In this document: in pieces, positions 1 to 12,400 of the stretch
Numbering within the stretch: the first letter of the stretch is position 1
Layout of the letters: each line of letters opens with the position of its first letter
Source of the DNA: Brachionus rotundiformis
Taxonomy: Eukaryota > Rotifera > Eurotatoria > Ploima > Brachionidae
Length of the DNA: 64,000 bases
NCBI GenBank assembly: GCA_016802295.1
Contig: JAESIW010000180.1
Location: 3,889,975 to 3,953,974, forward strand
Direction: 5' to 3'
Position numbers and translations under genes: made by a program
Notes under the pieces: model-generated
Databases searched by the model: none
The model's input: the letters and a program-made list of their open reading frames with translations, nothing else
Told to the model about the DNA's origin: nothing

Positions 1-1342
1 CGTTTGGTATGATCGGAAAGAGAGAAATTTTGGTAAGATGGCAACCACCACCTGTCATTAGTGGCAAGCTAACTCGTTACGATCTAAACATGAGCTCAAA
101 GTACGAAAAAAAATGTGTCTATTCCGGCATTACGACCGAATATCATGTTACCATGTTGAGACCAGATAATGAGTATAAATTCGAAGTAGTGGCGATCACA
201 ACTGAAGGAAAATTCAAGAGCAAAATAGCCAAAGTTCGAACCCAAAAAGATGAATGTATTTTAATTCATGTTAAAAAATTATATTTCTAATCAATAAAAA
301 TTTTTAAGATGACCCGGAGAGGCAACCACTTTACCCTGGACCTATTCAAAATTCAAACGCTCAAAGTCAGCAAAATCAGCCCATTATCAAGGAAAAGATT
401 GAGTCGAGCCCAGAACGCAGGAAAAATTCATTTAATGAAAACAGTCGAATTGGTTTTGTTAGGTCAAAAACAAAGCACAAAATTGTATTTAAATTTATTT
501 CCACAGATCTAAATTAATTTTTTTTTCCTATTTTTTAAGACTAAGGAAGTATTGCCTGCAATTTTATGCGAAGAGGTCGATTTCAACCAAGTTAAAAAAT
601 TGAATTCAAGTTCTTACAACAGAAGCAGTGATCCTTTGCTGGTTGATTCATCTATTTTCGTTACTCAATCAAGCAACGCCACTAGCAACTTTAATTCAAG
701 TATTACCAATTCAAAACAATTTTTCCCACCTTTAAAACATTCTAAACCGAGTCAAAATTTTAAAAATGAATTGTTTTCAGACGATTCTTCGATTCAAATG
801 GATCGACCCAAGTTTCAGCGAGGAAAAACAGAATTGAAAAGAAACGTCAAGCAAAATGATGCTAGATCAACACCCATCTCCCCATTTACCAGATCGAGAA
901 CTTCCATTAAAATGAGTCCAAAGTATTTGACCATTAATTTAAACACTAAATTTTATCTTATAATAAATATTAAATAAGCTTGAGAAAATCTGAATCTCCA
1001 ACTAATAGTCAGAATTTTGTCCAGCCAACTGTATTTTCGTTCAGCATAAAGGATATTTCACAAAAAATACCTGTTCTTCCATTGGTAACAGCACAAAATA
1101 TTCAACAAAGCTCTCTCTCAACTGATAGCCGCAATTCTCATAGTTTGTTCAATCAGTCTTCTTTTACTCATAACAAGCAAAAACCAATTTCGGAAAGTAG
1201 ATCCTCGAATAAATCGGAAAAAAAAATTGATGGAGATTTCCAACTTCAATACAAGTATTTACTAAATCGAATTAACAAGTCCAAAAATTTGGATGATAAC
1301 ATAGGAAATTTTATGAGATCTAATACTTATGTAAATAGGTAA
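1..1342 (+). CDS. Fibronectin type III domain protein, C-terminal part (5' truncated by window)
   Basis: Four exons join in phase: 1-255, 309-484, 540-922 and 979-1342, with GT..AG introns of 53-56 nt. The first exon encodes one fibronectin-III domain: the ILVRWQPP start, the central YDLNM strand, and the LRPDNEYKFEVVA signature that ends the fold. After it comes about 300 residues of Ser/Asn/Gln-rich, basic, low-complexity sequence ending NTYVNR and a stop. No membrane helix follows the FN3 domain, so within this part the protein looks intracellular or is a long disordered tail. The exon is open at the window edge, so the ATG at 9 is probably internal. An AATAAA-rich stretch follows the stop near 1378-1387. 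The FN3 domain is seen directly. The wider family (FNDC, FANK or other) cannot be decided from this piece. Confidence 0.75.
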
Positions 1343-1672
1343 AATATTAACTTGTTTTTTCAGAATTTTTTTACCAAAATAAATAAATTTTGTAATTTTT
1401 TTTTATATTTTTCAATTGTTTGCTTATTTAACTTACTTAAATAATAAATAAACAAGACCAAAAATTAAGTTAGATTGTTTTATGGTAACAAATAATATTA
1501 ATATTAATATTGAGCGCCTTACAGACAATGTAAAAATGCAAAAATCACATTCAAAATTAGTTAAGACAACAATATACTAAAAAGTAATTTTCTAAATTTA
1601 ATACACTTTTGAACATTTCAAATGATCAATTCTGTTTTGTTCTGTCAATTTTAACATGGGATTTATCTAGGC

Positions 1673-1719
1673 TAATGCATGCACCTAAACCTGAAATTCA
1701 AGTTTTGATGCATGCATTA
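1673..1719. repeat. Perfect 11-bp inverted repeat TAATGCATGCA / TGCATGCATTA
   Basis: Arms at 1673-1683 and 1709-1719 are exact reverse complements with a 25-base spacer, and each arm contains the self-complementary TGCATGCA. It could form a hairpin or be a paired binding site. It lies about 330 bases downstream of the FN3-gene stop. Confidence 0.6.
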
Positions 1720-3541
1720 CTGTGCAAGGGTATACGGTAATTAGTTTTAGTATTGGTAAATTAAATTATTCCATTTTACATTCTACAAATTTTTTATTAA
1801 ATTTTGGTTGCAATTTTCTTTATCAAATTTTCGAAAGGCAGTATTTAATTTAGAATTTTTTTATGGAATAAAAACTATTTTTATCATTTAGCAGGAGATA
1901 ATTTTGATTTTTTTGATTAATAAATATTTCAATTTTTTTATTAAAATCATTTAAAATATAAACTTAGTGGATTGATTTTTTATTTTGTGAAGTTTATTTA
2001 TTCTTTTTCAATCATATAATAATTATAATGTCTTAATTTTTTAAAAAATCAAATAAATTTCGAATAAATTCAATCAAAAAGTATTTATAATTTTTGATAA
2101 TTATACAAATAATAATATTGTTATTTGAAAGCTTATATTTTTTGTTACCGTATTCCCTGTTTTGATATTTGCAGCTTGATAAATAGAAACACGACTTTGG
2201 CGCAGGCCATCTCGTTCATGTTAAAAAATTCTCAAGATATGTTTCGAGTTATTGGACTACAATACCGAATAAGAGAATTCAGTAAATCTTTCATTCCAAT
2301 TTCAAAATTAAAAACAAACTAGTTAAAAAAAAATCTATTTAAATAATGATAAAAATATATTTATCAAAATCTCTCAGCAATATTTGTTTTAGATAACTAT
2401 ATTTAAAAGTTATTAGAAATTGTAAATAATTTCATTAACAAAACAAACTTAAATTCATTTAAAATCACCTTGATTTTTCCATCACTAGGGTGGTTAGTGG
2501 GTGACCAACTCATTGCCTTTCTGGAATTTTGTTTTGACAATCTATGTTATTGAGTTGGATTTTTTTTTGAATAAAATCACACGTATGCAGGTTCATTGCT
2601 GAAGACAATTTAGTCATTTTTCGGCATAAGAATATTGAGAAACTTATTTAAAATTTCTTATAATTCACGGTCTTTAGGCTAAAATGAAGACCTAAGTTCA
2701 TTTCAAACAGTTTGAGAGTTTGGATCCAAGTCATTCTACCAAATATATTAATAAAGAGATATATTTAAATGCATACCAATAAATATTGAAATGCTCTCTT
2801 AAATATAATTAAAAAAACTCCATTGTTATTGATTTGTATTGTTAAATTAATTAATGATTTCTTAAGTAAATATTATATTTCTTAAGTATTCAAAAAATTA
2901 GCCAGGTATGAACCAGATTCCAAACCAATTAGTCAGATTTATCATTTTGTGATAAATAATATCCATGAATCCACTTTAAGAGATGTACAGACGTAAGGCT
3001 CGATCAACCATCAGAGAATTTTTAGAATAAACTATGTTTTTTCAGTGGTTCTGGAAAGTAAAAATTTGTCAAAAAAGTTTTGGTCAATTCTTGTTTTGAG
3101 TGGTTAAATTTATTTGGTGTTAAATTAAATTACCATTTTTTGATACAGACAGACCTATTGAAATTATCACTTTTTTTAAATGATCCTCATATATAATATT
3201 TAACTCGCTTTTTAAACATTTTTTTATTTAAAATATGATTTAAGAAAGCTACCCCCACAAGCTTATCCGAGCGGTAAAATCCCTCTTTTTTGCTTTGTGA
3301 CATTGAGTAAAAAATAAAAAAATAAATTTTACAATAAAATGTTTTTGAACATTTTTTTATTTATTTTATTTTAAATTACATTTTAATTTAAATACTTTTC
3401 GTTTGTAATTAACCAAATCTTAAATTTATAATGTAAAATATATCTTTATTTTTAATCATTAGGCTATAAAGAAGGACTTAATTCCATTCTAAGTGACTCA
3501 AATTATTTTATAAACAATAATAAAATTTCATATTTATTCTA

Positions 3542-3717
3542 TTAACATTAGAAAGCCCGGCTTATTAATTACAAAAATTTCAAATTAAAATATCAAAAAA
3601 AATAGAAAAATTATGATTAAAAAATTTTAGTATTGATAACTTTACCTCTTTGAGATATCATTCAGGTTTATTTTTTATAAAGGGGTTTTAAAACCCCCTC
3701 AGGCTTTCTAGTGTTAA
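3542..3717. mobile_element. Short non-autonomous piggyBac-like element (MITE) with TTAA target sites
   Basis: Terminal inverted repeats CATTAGAAAGCC (3546-3557) and GGCTTTCTAGTG (3702-3713) match at 11 of 12 positions and are flanked on both sides by TTAA (3542-3545 and 3714-3717). TTAA duplication and termini resembling YTAGAAAG are hallmarks of the piggyBac superfamily. The 168-bp body has no coding capacity. A perfect 16-bp palindrome, GGGGTTTTAAAACCCC (3682-3697), sits close to one end, where subterminal inverted repeats are usual in this superfamily. No second copy was seen in the window. Confidence 0.7.
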
Positions 3718-6461
3718 AATTTGAAGGAGCTATAGCTCAACAAATACCTTAATTAATGATTTTCATTTCAGGCTTTTGTTTATAAAAAATCAACAGCAAT
3801 TAATTTATAAACAAGTCTTTTAAGTTTTACTTTTATTTAAATCAAAATCAATCGGATACAATTTAATTTAAAAGCAAAGCAAAATTTAACCTAGAGTAAA
3901 ACTCTTCAAATCTGCCAGCCCTAATTTAAAATTTTAAAGCTGACCAGTTGTTTGCTCGCGGGCTAACAACATTTACCGCTATGAACAAAAATTAACAAGT
4001 TTAGAAAAAGTATCCTCAGCGATTTGGCATTATCAGAGCCGGTCATTTAAAGCAGACGTCAAATTTGTCAAAAATCTTATTAACTGAAAGTGGTCCATTG
4101 GGAATTTAATTTCCATAGAAACAAACAACTTTGAAACTAGCAAACAAAATGATAAGTTTACTATTTGATGATAAATGTTCAAGATTGACAGCAAATCGAT
4201 GAAGAAATAAATTGGAAAGTACATATATTTTTAAGAGTCTATCTGCTACTTATCAAATGACAATGTAATTGAATTTCAATTTCCAAAATGTCCACTTCAC
4301 GATTAGTAAATAATTAATAGAATAAATCCGATTTTGATATTGTTTATCTTAAGACTTTTAAATTAAATGAATTTTTAATCTTGTTATTTTTTGCAGTAAA
4401 CTTGAACAATTTATTTGCAAATTAAAGAAAAAGAAAGAGTTTTAGTGAGAAAATAGAACTTGTATTTTTGATTAATTTGCAACTAATTATCGATTGTTAA
4501 TTATTAATTAAAATAACCAATAGCACAGATTATTGTAGTATTTTTTATTTTTTTCAAAAATTCAATTCCTTACGGTTAAAATTAATTAGACCGTCTCCCG
4601 AATAAATTTATTATTGATAAACTTGTATACAGAATTTGTTTGATATCAAAACTTATATTAAATAAAAATAAAAAACAAACTATTTTTTTGAATTTTTAAA
4701 TTTGTGACAAGTCCAAAGCAGTTAGACCATCTCTGGCTAACAAAATAGCCATTTCTTTTATTCAATTTACATAAATAAATATTCAAGCCGTGGGCAGTGA
4801 ATAAATGAGTGGTCAAAATAGAATTGTTTTTTAACAAACTCGAATGAGATGAGTATCTTAAATTTGACGCCTTTGATTCTCATTTTTTAAACTCTCTATT
4901 TAATAATAATTACTTCTAATTATAGCTTAGATAAATAGATCGTGTCAACTATGTATTGTAAAAACATAATTTCTTATCTAATCACCAAATAAGGAAGAAA
5001 AATAAAAACGGAAAAATAGCCAGACTTAAAATAAATCGAAGGTGTTCAAATTTTAAATTTTATTGATAATTAATAATTAATGAGGAAAAAATTTTTTTAA
5101 ATAATTATTTGTTTAGTCAATCAGCATGAAATTTAAATATAAAAGTAATTAATTTTTGACAAAATTCTAAATCAGATACATCTATTAATATAAGAAGCAA
5201 AAATTGCTCAATTGTTTCTTTCCGGTCAGGTCGGAGTTTAAGATCGCAGCGAGCAAGTCAAATAGTGAAATGGGAATTTGTTAGTCTATCATAATAAAAC
5301 GTGAATAAAAATACTTTAAGGAGATAATTGGACTAGACAGAGTAGATCAGCCGCTAAAATTATTATTCAAAATTATCAATTTTGGCCCGAACACATTTGA
5401 TCTGTGGCAAAACAAACACAGACAGTCTGACAGGCTTGAGTAACTGGTATATCTATTTGTTTATTGCACTTATCGTACAATAAGATAAATTTATATGTCT
5501 GAGAGAAATAAAAGAGAAAAAGAACATTATTTATATAACTGGACTTGGAATTAGATTTAGTTTGTGGGCTTTCACTTGGAATTATATTTGAGCAAATAAA
5601 ATTATTTTTTTGTCAACTTGAGATTCTGAATCATGTTAAGTTATCAATTGATTGAGTAGACGAATCTTACAAGTTCTAATTATGGACAGTTTATAAAACT
5701 TATTAAAACAATGCTTTGAGCATTATAAACAAATGACAAATGAATGTTTCGCTTTACTCCTTTTTCAAGAGGTTTAATTATTAATGCCCAAATTGGTAAT
5801 TTTATACCCCAATGATTTCTTGTAAATATTTTTAAATTTGCTACTCTAAATACCGCTTAAGAACCTTACGACATCAATTTTGACAAAACTTGCCAACCAA
5901 GTGAGACTAATTGTTAAAAAAAACACAATTTTTTCATTCAAGTCTCATGGTGGGACATATTTTTAAATAAACATTGATAAGTTCTATTCTCAAAGTAAGA
6001 TGAAGCGGAGCTTTAATCTAGGCCTAGATTTGAATATATTTTAAAAAAGCATAGCATGTAAATAAAGAAAATTTAAATTTATTTCCTTATCATTTGAGGT
6101 CATTTTCAAGTATTTTTGAGCCTTAATAAATGAATATTGATTAGAAAGCGAAATCTTAGCACTAACCGTCTCATAGCCACTAGCCAAGTCAAATCTAATT
6201 AATAATTTTTTTAGTTTTTACAGATTAAAATAACAATTTCAATTGTCTTGTACAAGCAAGAGCCTATTGTTTTTTGTTAAGGTAAAAAAAAATTAACTTT
6301 AATTTTTAAAATCTGACTTTCAAGTGCTTCCATCTAATAACTTTGCTCGTAGACACAAATCTTTAAGTAGATTAAATCATAATTTTTCCAAGAAGCCAAC
6401 CAGAATAAAATTTCAAGCCTATTAAGAGCTAATTCGAGCATAAAAAAAAATCCTTGATAAA

Positions 6462-9400
6462 ATGATATTTTTAGATTGTTTATTTTTAGCTGTAAATATA
6501 GAAATGATAGCTATTACACAAATATGTATACTTTTTTTGGTCAATACAGTTGCGTCCAGTGTCATAGACATCGAGTTTAGCCGAGTTAATCAGACAGTGT
6601 TGCTTTTTGACAAGAGTTTGGTCAAGTTTGGCACAATATTCCAAATTGTTCGCTCGGTACCTCAACAATGCGCCATGTCATTTAGTCTAATCGATAGCTA
6701 CACAAATGTTTACCTTCGCTACAATCACGAATCGAACACGAACACTTCCTCTTGTTTACTCGAACTAAACCATCAAATAACCATCAATGTTAATCTCATT
6801 CCAAACAAAACCCTAATTTTAGACCTTCACACTGACCAAATAAATGAGCTTAAATTAAATGTTGAATACATTTTTAAAGTTTTTAATGATTCCGAATACG
6901 GATTGATTAAAACTGATATGAAATCAAATGGTATTGTGGCAATAGTCCGGCTGGTCTGTCCAAAAAACGACTCAATCGAGCTACGCATCACCTCGTTCAA
7001 AAGCTACTTTCAAGCAAAAATGTTTTTGGCCAATTTTTACATGATCCGATTGAGTGACAACGTAAAAGAGTTGTATGAACAATATGACACAATTGATCTT
7101 GGCATAGAGGCTATTTTGGTCCAATCTGGACAATCGATTCTAGCCCAGACATTAAGATTTAAAATAGCTAGTCAGAACCAGTTAATGATAAAATTTCCAT
7201 CTGAAGATTTAATGGAAATTAAGATTCCTGAACAGATGGCTAGCTCGGCCAATGTGGGCCTTTACGTAACCAAGCTAAATCTCCTTCTAAACGAGGATTT
7301 ATTCGAGGAAGTAAATTTAAAAGAATTTTATTCGAATAGTTTTATTCGAATGAAAATAGAAGCAAGTAATGTTGAGGATGATATTTTTGACCTGGACCCC
7401 ATTAATGGTCATCTAGCCATTCAATCTGGTGTTAGTCTAGACCGAGAGTTTTGGTCCTCCAAATTGAAAACTGACCAAGTTAAGTTTATGCTTAATATAA
7501 GCGCTTTTGATACCAGGAAGCTATTTAGATCGAGCCACATTCAGCTATGTGTCAATTTAGTTGACTTAAATGACAACGAGCCTAGGTACCCTAGGCCAGA
7601 ATACGACATAGATGTGTACCAAAATCAACTGAACCATTTTTATTCTATGACAATAGATAATCAAAAGTATTTCTTGGTTTTTAATGAAAGTGCTGTTGAT
7701 TTTGACCAAGGTGAAAATTCAGAATTGCACTATAGCTTAGCTGATATTAGATTAGATAATAAAATTTATGGTGGTCAGTTTTTATATATTGAAAAAGAAA
7801 GTGGTAAATTTTGGCTGAATGAAAAAATTTTCAGCATAAATAAGTTGGTTCAGCTTTTTAGCATAAAAATCATGGTTAGAGATAACGCTAAGCCAGAATA
7901 TAAGCACAGCTTTGTCAATTTGAATCTGAAAATTGTCAAAGAAGCATTCGATGTATATAATGGGGAACCATTGACAAAAGAAATAGACCAGAGCCGAAAC
8001 TACTATTTTGAAGTAGATTTAGAATGTTTGGCTCAAGTTGGCCAGCTTAAGATTGGATATATTTATCTTAAATTAACGAGAGGATACTTGAATATAGAAA
8101 TTGGCGAATTTTATAGAAGATTTTTTAATTTAACTTTAAGCTATGATGGTTCGTTGAGTCTAAGTCTTAATGAAAATTTCCTAAATAAGACAAGGCAAGA
8201 CCTGACCAGCTTGAACTACATAAAAACACATTTTTTGTTCTCAACCACTTATTCAGAGTCAAAACAGATGGGAATATTTATTCAGCTAAATAAAAAAGGT
8301 CCACAATTTGAGCAAAAAAGTTATGAACTGTATTTGGACGAGAATTTTGGTTCAAGTCTGATTGCAAGTCTAGTTTCCAATTGTACACAATTAAGCCAGC
8401 CTCATGTTGTTGGATATGAGCAAAGCTTTAAAGTAATTAGTAAGAATAATTTTGTTGAATTGTGGAACATGGTAGAATTAGATGCTGAAATTGAGCCAAA
8501 ATTGGAATTTTTAGTGGTAGCCAAGTGCAGCAATAATAACCATGATTATTTAATATCGGCAAATATAAATCTACACTTAAATGACTTAAACGATAATCAT
8601 CCACAATTTGTCAATCCACCATCGAGCGGATTTACTTTTCATAAAATTTTAAGCTTTTCAGATATTAAAAAAGATCAGGATGTTTTACTAACTAATGTTC
8701 AAGCCTTTGATAGCGATGTTTCAAATTTAGCCATAGTATATAGCCTAAATAGAACTAGTCTAAAAATAAGCTCTACTTGCCAAGAGTTGTTTAAAATAAG
8801 ACTAAATTTGAACAAAATAGATGGTGAGCTAAGTGTTTCCAATCTTTACACGGATGCAAGCTATAGACATTGCCAGTTTTACTATGAGATTGAAATTTTG
8901 GCAACAGACTCACATAAAAGTCAAAATTTATTATTTTTTGTCAAAATAGACTTGTTTGGACCCGACTTAGTATTTTATAAACAAATATCTGGATATGAAA
9001 AAATTTATAAAGTTGAATTTGAGTCTATTGAGCATTTTGAAATCGGAAAATGTTGGGTTAATGACCAAGACGCTGAAGATCTAATTTTTTATTTTTTAAA
9101 GCTTAATAATTTTTATTTTTATGCAAAAAATCAAAGTTTAATTATCAAAAAAATTGACTGCGAATTGACCAGCTCAGTGGTAAGGAGCAAATACTCGCTT
9201 CCTTGGATTGTAGTCGAGCTTAACAGGCCTACTAATTTTTCACATAATTCTAAATATTTTACTGTGTACAGGTCATCTATATTGACTGAAGATAATTTTA
9301 TATTAAATATAAAAAATCTCGGTCAAATAGATGATGAAGAAAATTTTCTTAAGACCTATAGCCTAAGTGACATGACAGAAAATACGTGGACAAAATTTTT

Positions 9401-12400
9401 CTCATTGAGCAGCTTTAGTGGCGATTTGAGAACCAAATTCGAGATTGAAGACCACTTAGAAGCACTTCAAATGGTGGACATAATAATTCTTCAAGTCGAG
9501 GTCAAAACATTCCGAATCGGACTCAAAAATAAATTAGTTGACAGACAAATAGTCAAAATTGGATTAAATGTTCTACCTGACCCAAAGTCGCCAAGTATTG
9601 ACCTTTTATTAGACAAGTATAATGAAAAATTTCTAAACAAAACCATCAGGCACATGAATGAGACATCTGATTTTAAATTAGTGGATTTTGGTCACAAAAA
9701 AATTGATGGCAAAAAACAAGAATTGGAAATCTCAATTAGTTGTGTACTCGAGTTTGATTTAGACGAAGCAGATAGAATAATTGACTCCAGTTCTGACTTA
9801 TTTGGAATAATCGAGTCCCAGGATAATAAATTGTTTCTAGTTTACAATTCAATACATGTCAAACAAAACCAATATTTTACCAATTTTAGACTCTACTCGT
9901 TGAAATTAAGTATTTGCTCAAGAAATGTTTTAAATTCAAATTCAATTAGCAGAGAGTGTTCTGTAATGACCATTTATTTGAACATTCTATTCGATTTTGA
10001 CCAAAATCAATTGACATTTTCATCAAACTCAATGCAAAAAAATATCATAGAAATAAATAATATATTTTATGGTCAAGACTTGGAGCTAATTAATCCGAAT
10101 AATCCGATAATAGATCTGAGAAATCATGTTCTAGGCTCTAACATAATCAATTTGGCTATCAGAAGAGATATTGAATTTTCTTTAATGTCAGCTAATGTGT
10201 CCAATTATTTTATTTTAAACGAACAAGAAGGCACCCTATTTGCAAAAAATTTGTATTCTTTACCAAGCAATTTTCAGTTTACAGTCATATTAAAAAATTC
10301 AAATAAAATTTTATCCAGCTTCGCCATAATGCTGTCAAAATTCAAATTAAAAACTAATTTTATCAACAATATTACATTTAATAAAGATTTGTTTGGCACA
10401 TGGTACTCACTCATTGATTTAGGCTTATTATCTATATTAAATCATCGAGCATATGACAAGTTAAAATTTCAAATACAATGCGAAAATTTGGAACCAGATT
10501 TTTGTGAAAATTTGTTTAGAATTGAAAGATCAAGTGGAAATTTGGTCATTAATAAAGCTTTGGTGGTCTCTAAAAGGGCTTCTTTTGCCAAAATACTCAT
10601 AGAATCGTATTTGTTCGGCTCTAATATAGTCAATTTTGATATTATGTTAAATTTTTTATACAAAAATTTTGACAAAATGCCCATAGTAGAGTCAAATTTG
10701 GTAAATTTTATCAATTCATCACAAGTAAATCATAGAATATTTATCATTAACAGAGAAAAATTGGGAAAAGATGCTTATATTGATATGGAACGAGTCAAAA
10801 ATGTGAATACAAATTCACTTGTCTTGGCCATGGACTATCGAATCCAAGTGGACAATTCAGGAAACTATTTCATCGAGCTTCCTTTTGTGTTTGCCATTGA
10901 AACAAATCAGCTTTATTCGTTTGATTTTGTGGTTAGATACAGAAACAATGGCTCTGTATCAGAGTTTTTTTTGAGACAATCGATGCATATTATTCGACTA
11001 GGTTCATCAATTTTATATTCAGGACTGAGGAAGTATTATAACACGGCTGGTTCAAAACAAATCAAGATAAATCTGAGCGAATTTCAAGATATTGATGATA
11101 AAAGATCAGAACTTTTGCAAACCAAGTTTATAATAAATCAAATAGAGACTTTGGGAAAAAATTTCATATCACATTGTGAAATGGACAGCTCTTATTTAAA
11201 GTTGGATTTGGACACTCAAAAAATTGGACCCAGTATAAATCTAAAATTAATCAAGTTTGTCACTGATAAAATCTCGCTAGAAATAGTAAAAGTGTTCGAA
11301 TATGATATTTTAATCGAAACATTTGACTGGGAATTGAGAAAACCATCAGTTTACGAATTGGTAGAAAAATTTTTTGTTGATATTAAGTTATTAAAAAGTC
11401 AAATAGTCAACCAATCGTCAGATAACCCATTTGATTATCTAATCTATGAAGCTGGCTCGGGTTTTAGTGATAGAAATTTACTAGAATTTTCAATTGTGTA
11501 CAATGAAAATATTCCATTTGAAATTGAAAAGTACACTGGTAAGCTTTATTACCTTCCAGGCGAAGACCAAAAGAGCTATGACCAATTTTATGGAAAAAAT
11601 TACAATTTCCAAATCACTGTCACCGATTTAAATGGAGACTCAGCAAGCATTAAGGTCCAATTTCAGATATTCGATGATGATCCATTATTTTTCTTTGGTC
11701 ATCAATTGAACCAGGTTATTCAAGTTGATAGCGATTTAACAGATAGAAGATTAATTGGAAAGATAGATATAGAAAGCGCTTTTCAGACCAATATATATAA
11801 AAATTTTAGTCAATTTTCAAATACATTTAATCAATGGGATACAAATTACAATCTAATGAGCTCAAATGCAAGTTTTGTGATCGATTCCAAAACTGGAATA
11901 GTTTTGGCAAATAAAATTGGTTCGAAAAAAAGTGCGAAATTTTATCAACTAAAAGTCGACATTAATTCAAAATACAAACATAAGGATATTTTTATTGAAT
12001 TTTATCTCTACATTGTTTTTGATTCAAAGCGAAAATCAAAAATAAATTTAAAATTTGAAACAGAGATTTTTAAATTTGTCTCCAATGGCACCAAGTTTGA
12101 ATTCAATCTCAGAACTAAACAGAAAATTAAAGATATGGACTGGCGTTATGGCTTAATCAATCCAAATGGTATAAATTGCAAAGTGAACACTTTAACTGGA
12201 ACTGGCCACTGTATAAATACTGAATATAAAAAAATAATAAATTTTTGTGCTATAGTTTATGATTCTAAAAATGTAAATAATTATGATATAGCAAAGGTAA
12301 ATTTATATAATTTTTTTTTAATTGTTATTTTTAACTAATATGTAAAAGGTTGAAATAAAATTTAAAACTAAATCATCATCAACAATTATTAAACAAAAAA

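Larger units (their letters stand above)
1343..6461. other. Gene-poor AT-rich intergenic region
   Basis: About 5.1 kb without a supportable gene. Open frames such as 2125-2322 (+) and 4033-4224 (-) are short, unspliced, low in complexity and resemble no family I know. The region holds an 11-bp inverted repeat (1673-1719) and a piggyBac-like MITE (3542-3717). A slightly more GC-balanced patch at about 5210-5290 could be 5' UTR or promoter of the cadherin, but nothing proves it. Confidence 0.6.

Noticed and set aside
2125..2322. Possible small gene (65 codons) in the first desert
   Set aside because: Low-complexity, no splice partner, no family resemblance, and no promoter or poly(A) context beyond chance.
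4033..4224. Possible small membrane protein on the - strand
   Set aside because: Hydrophobic content is expected from AT-rich codons. There is no start context or family match.
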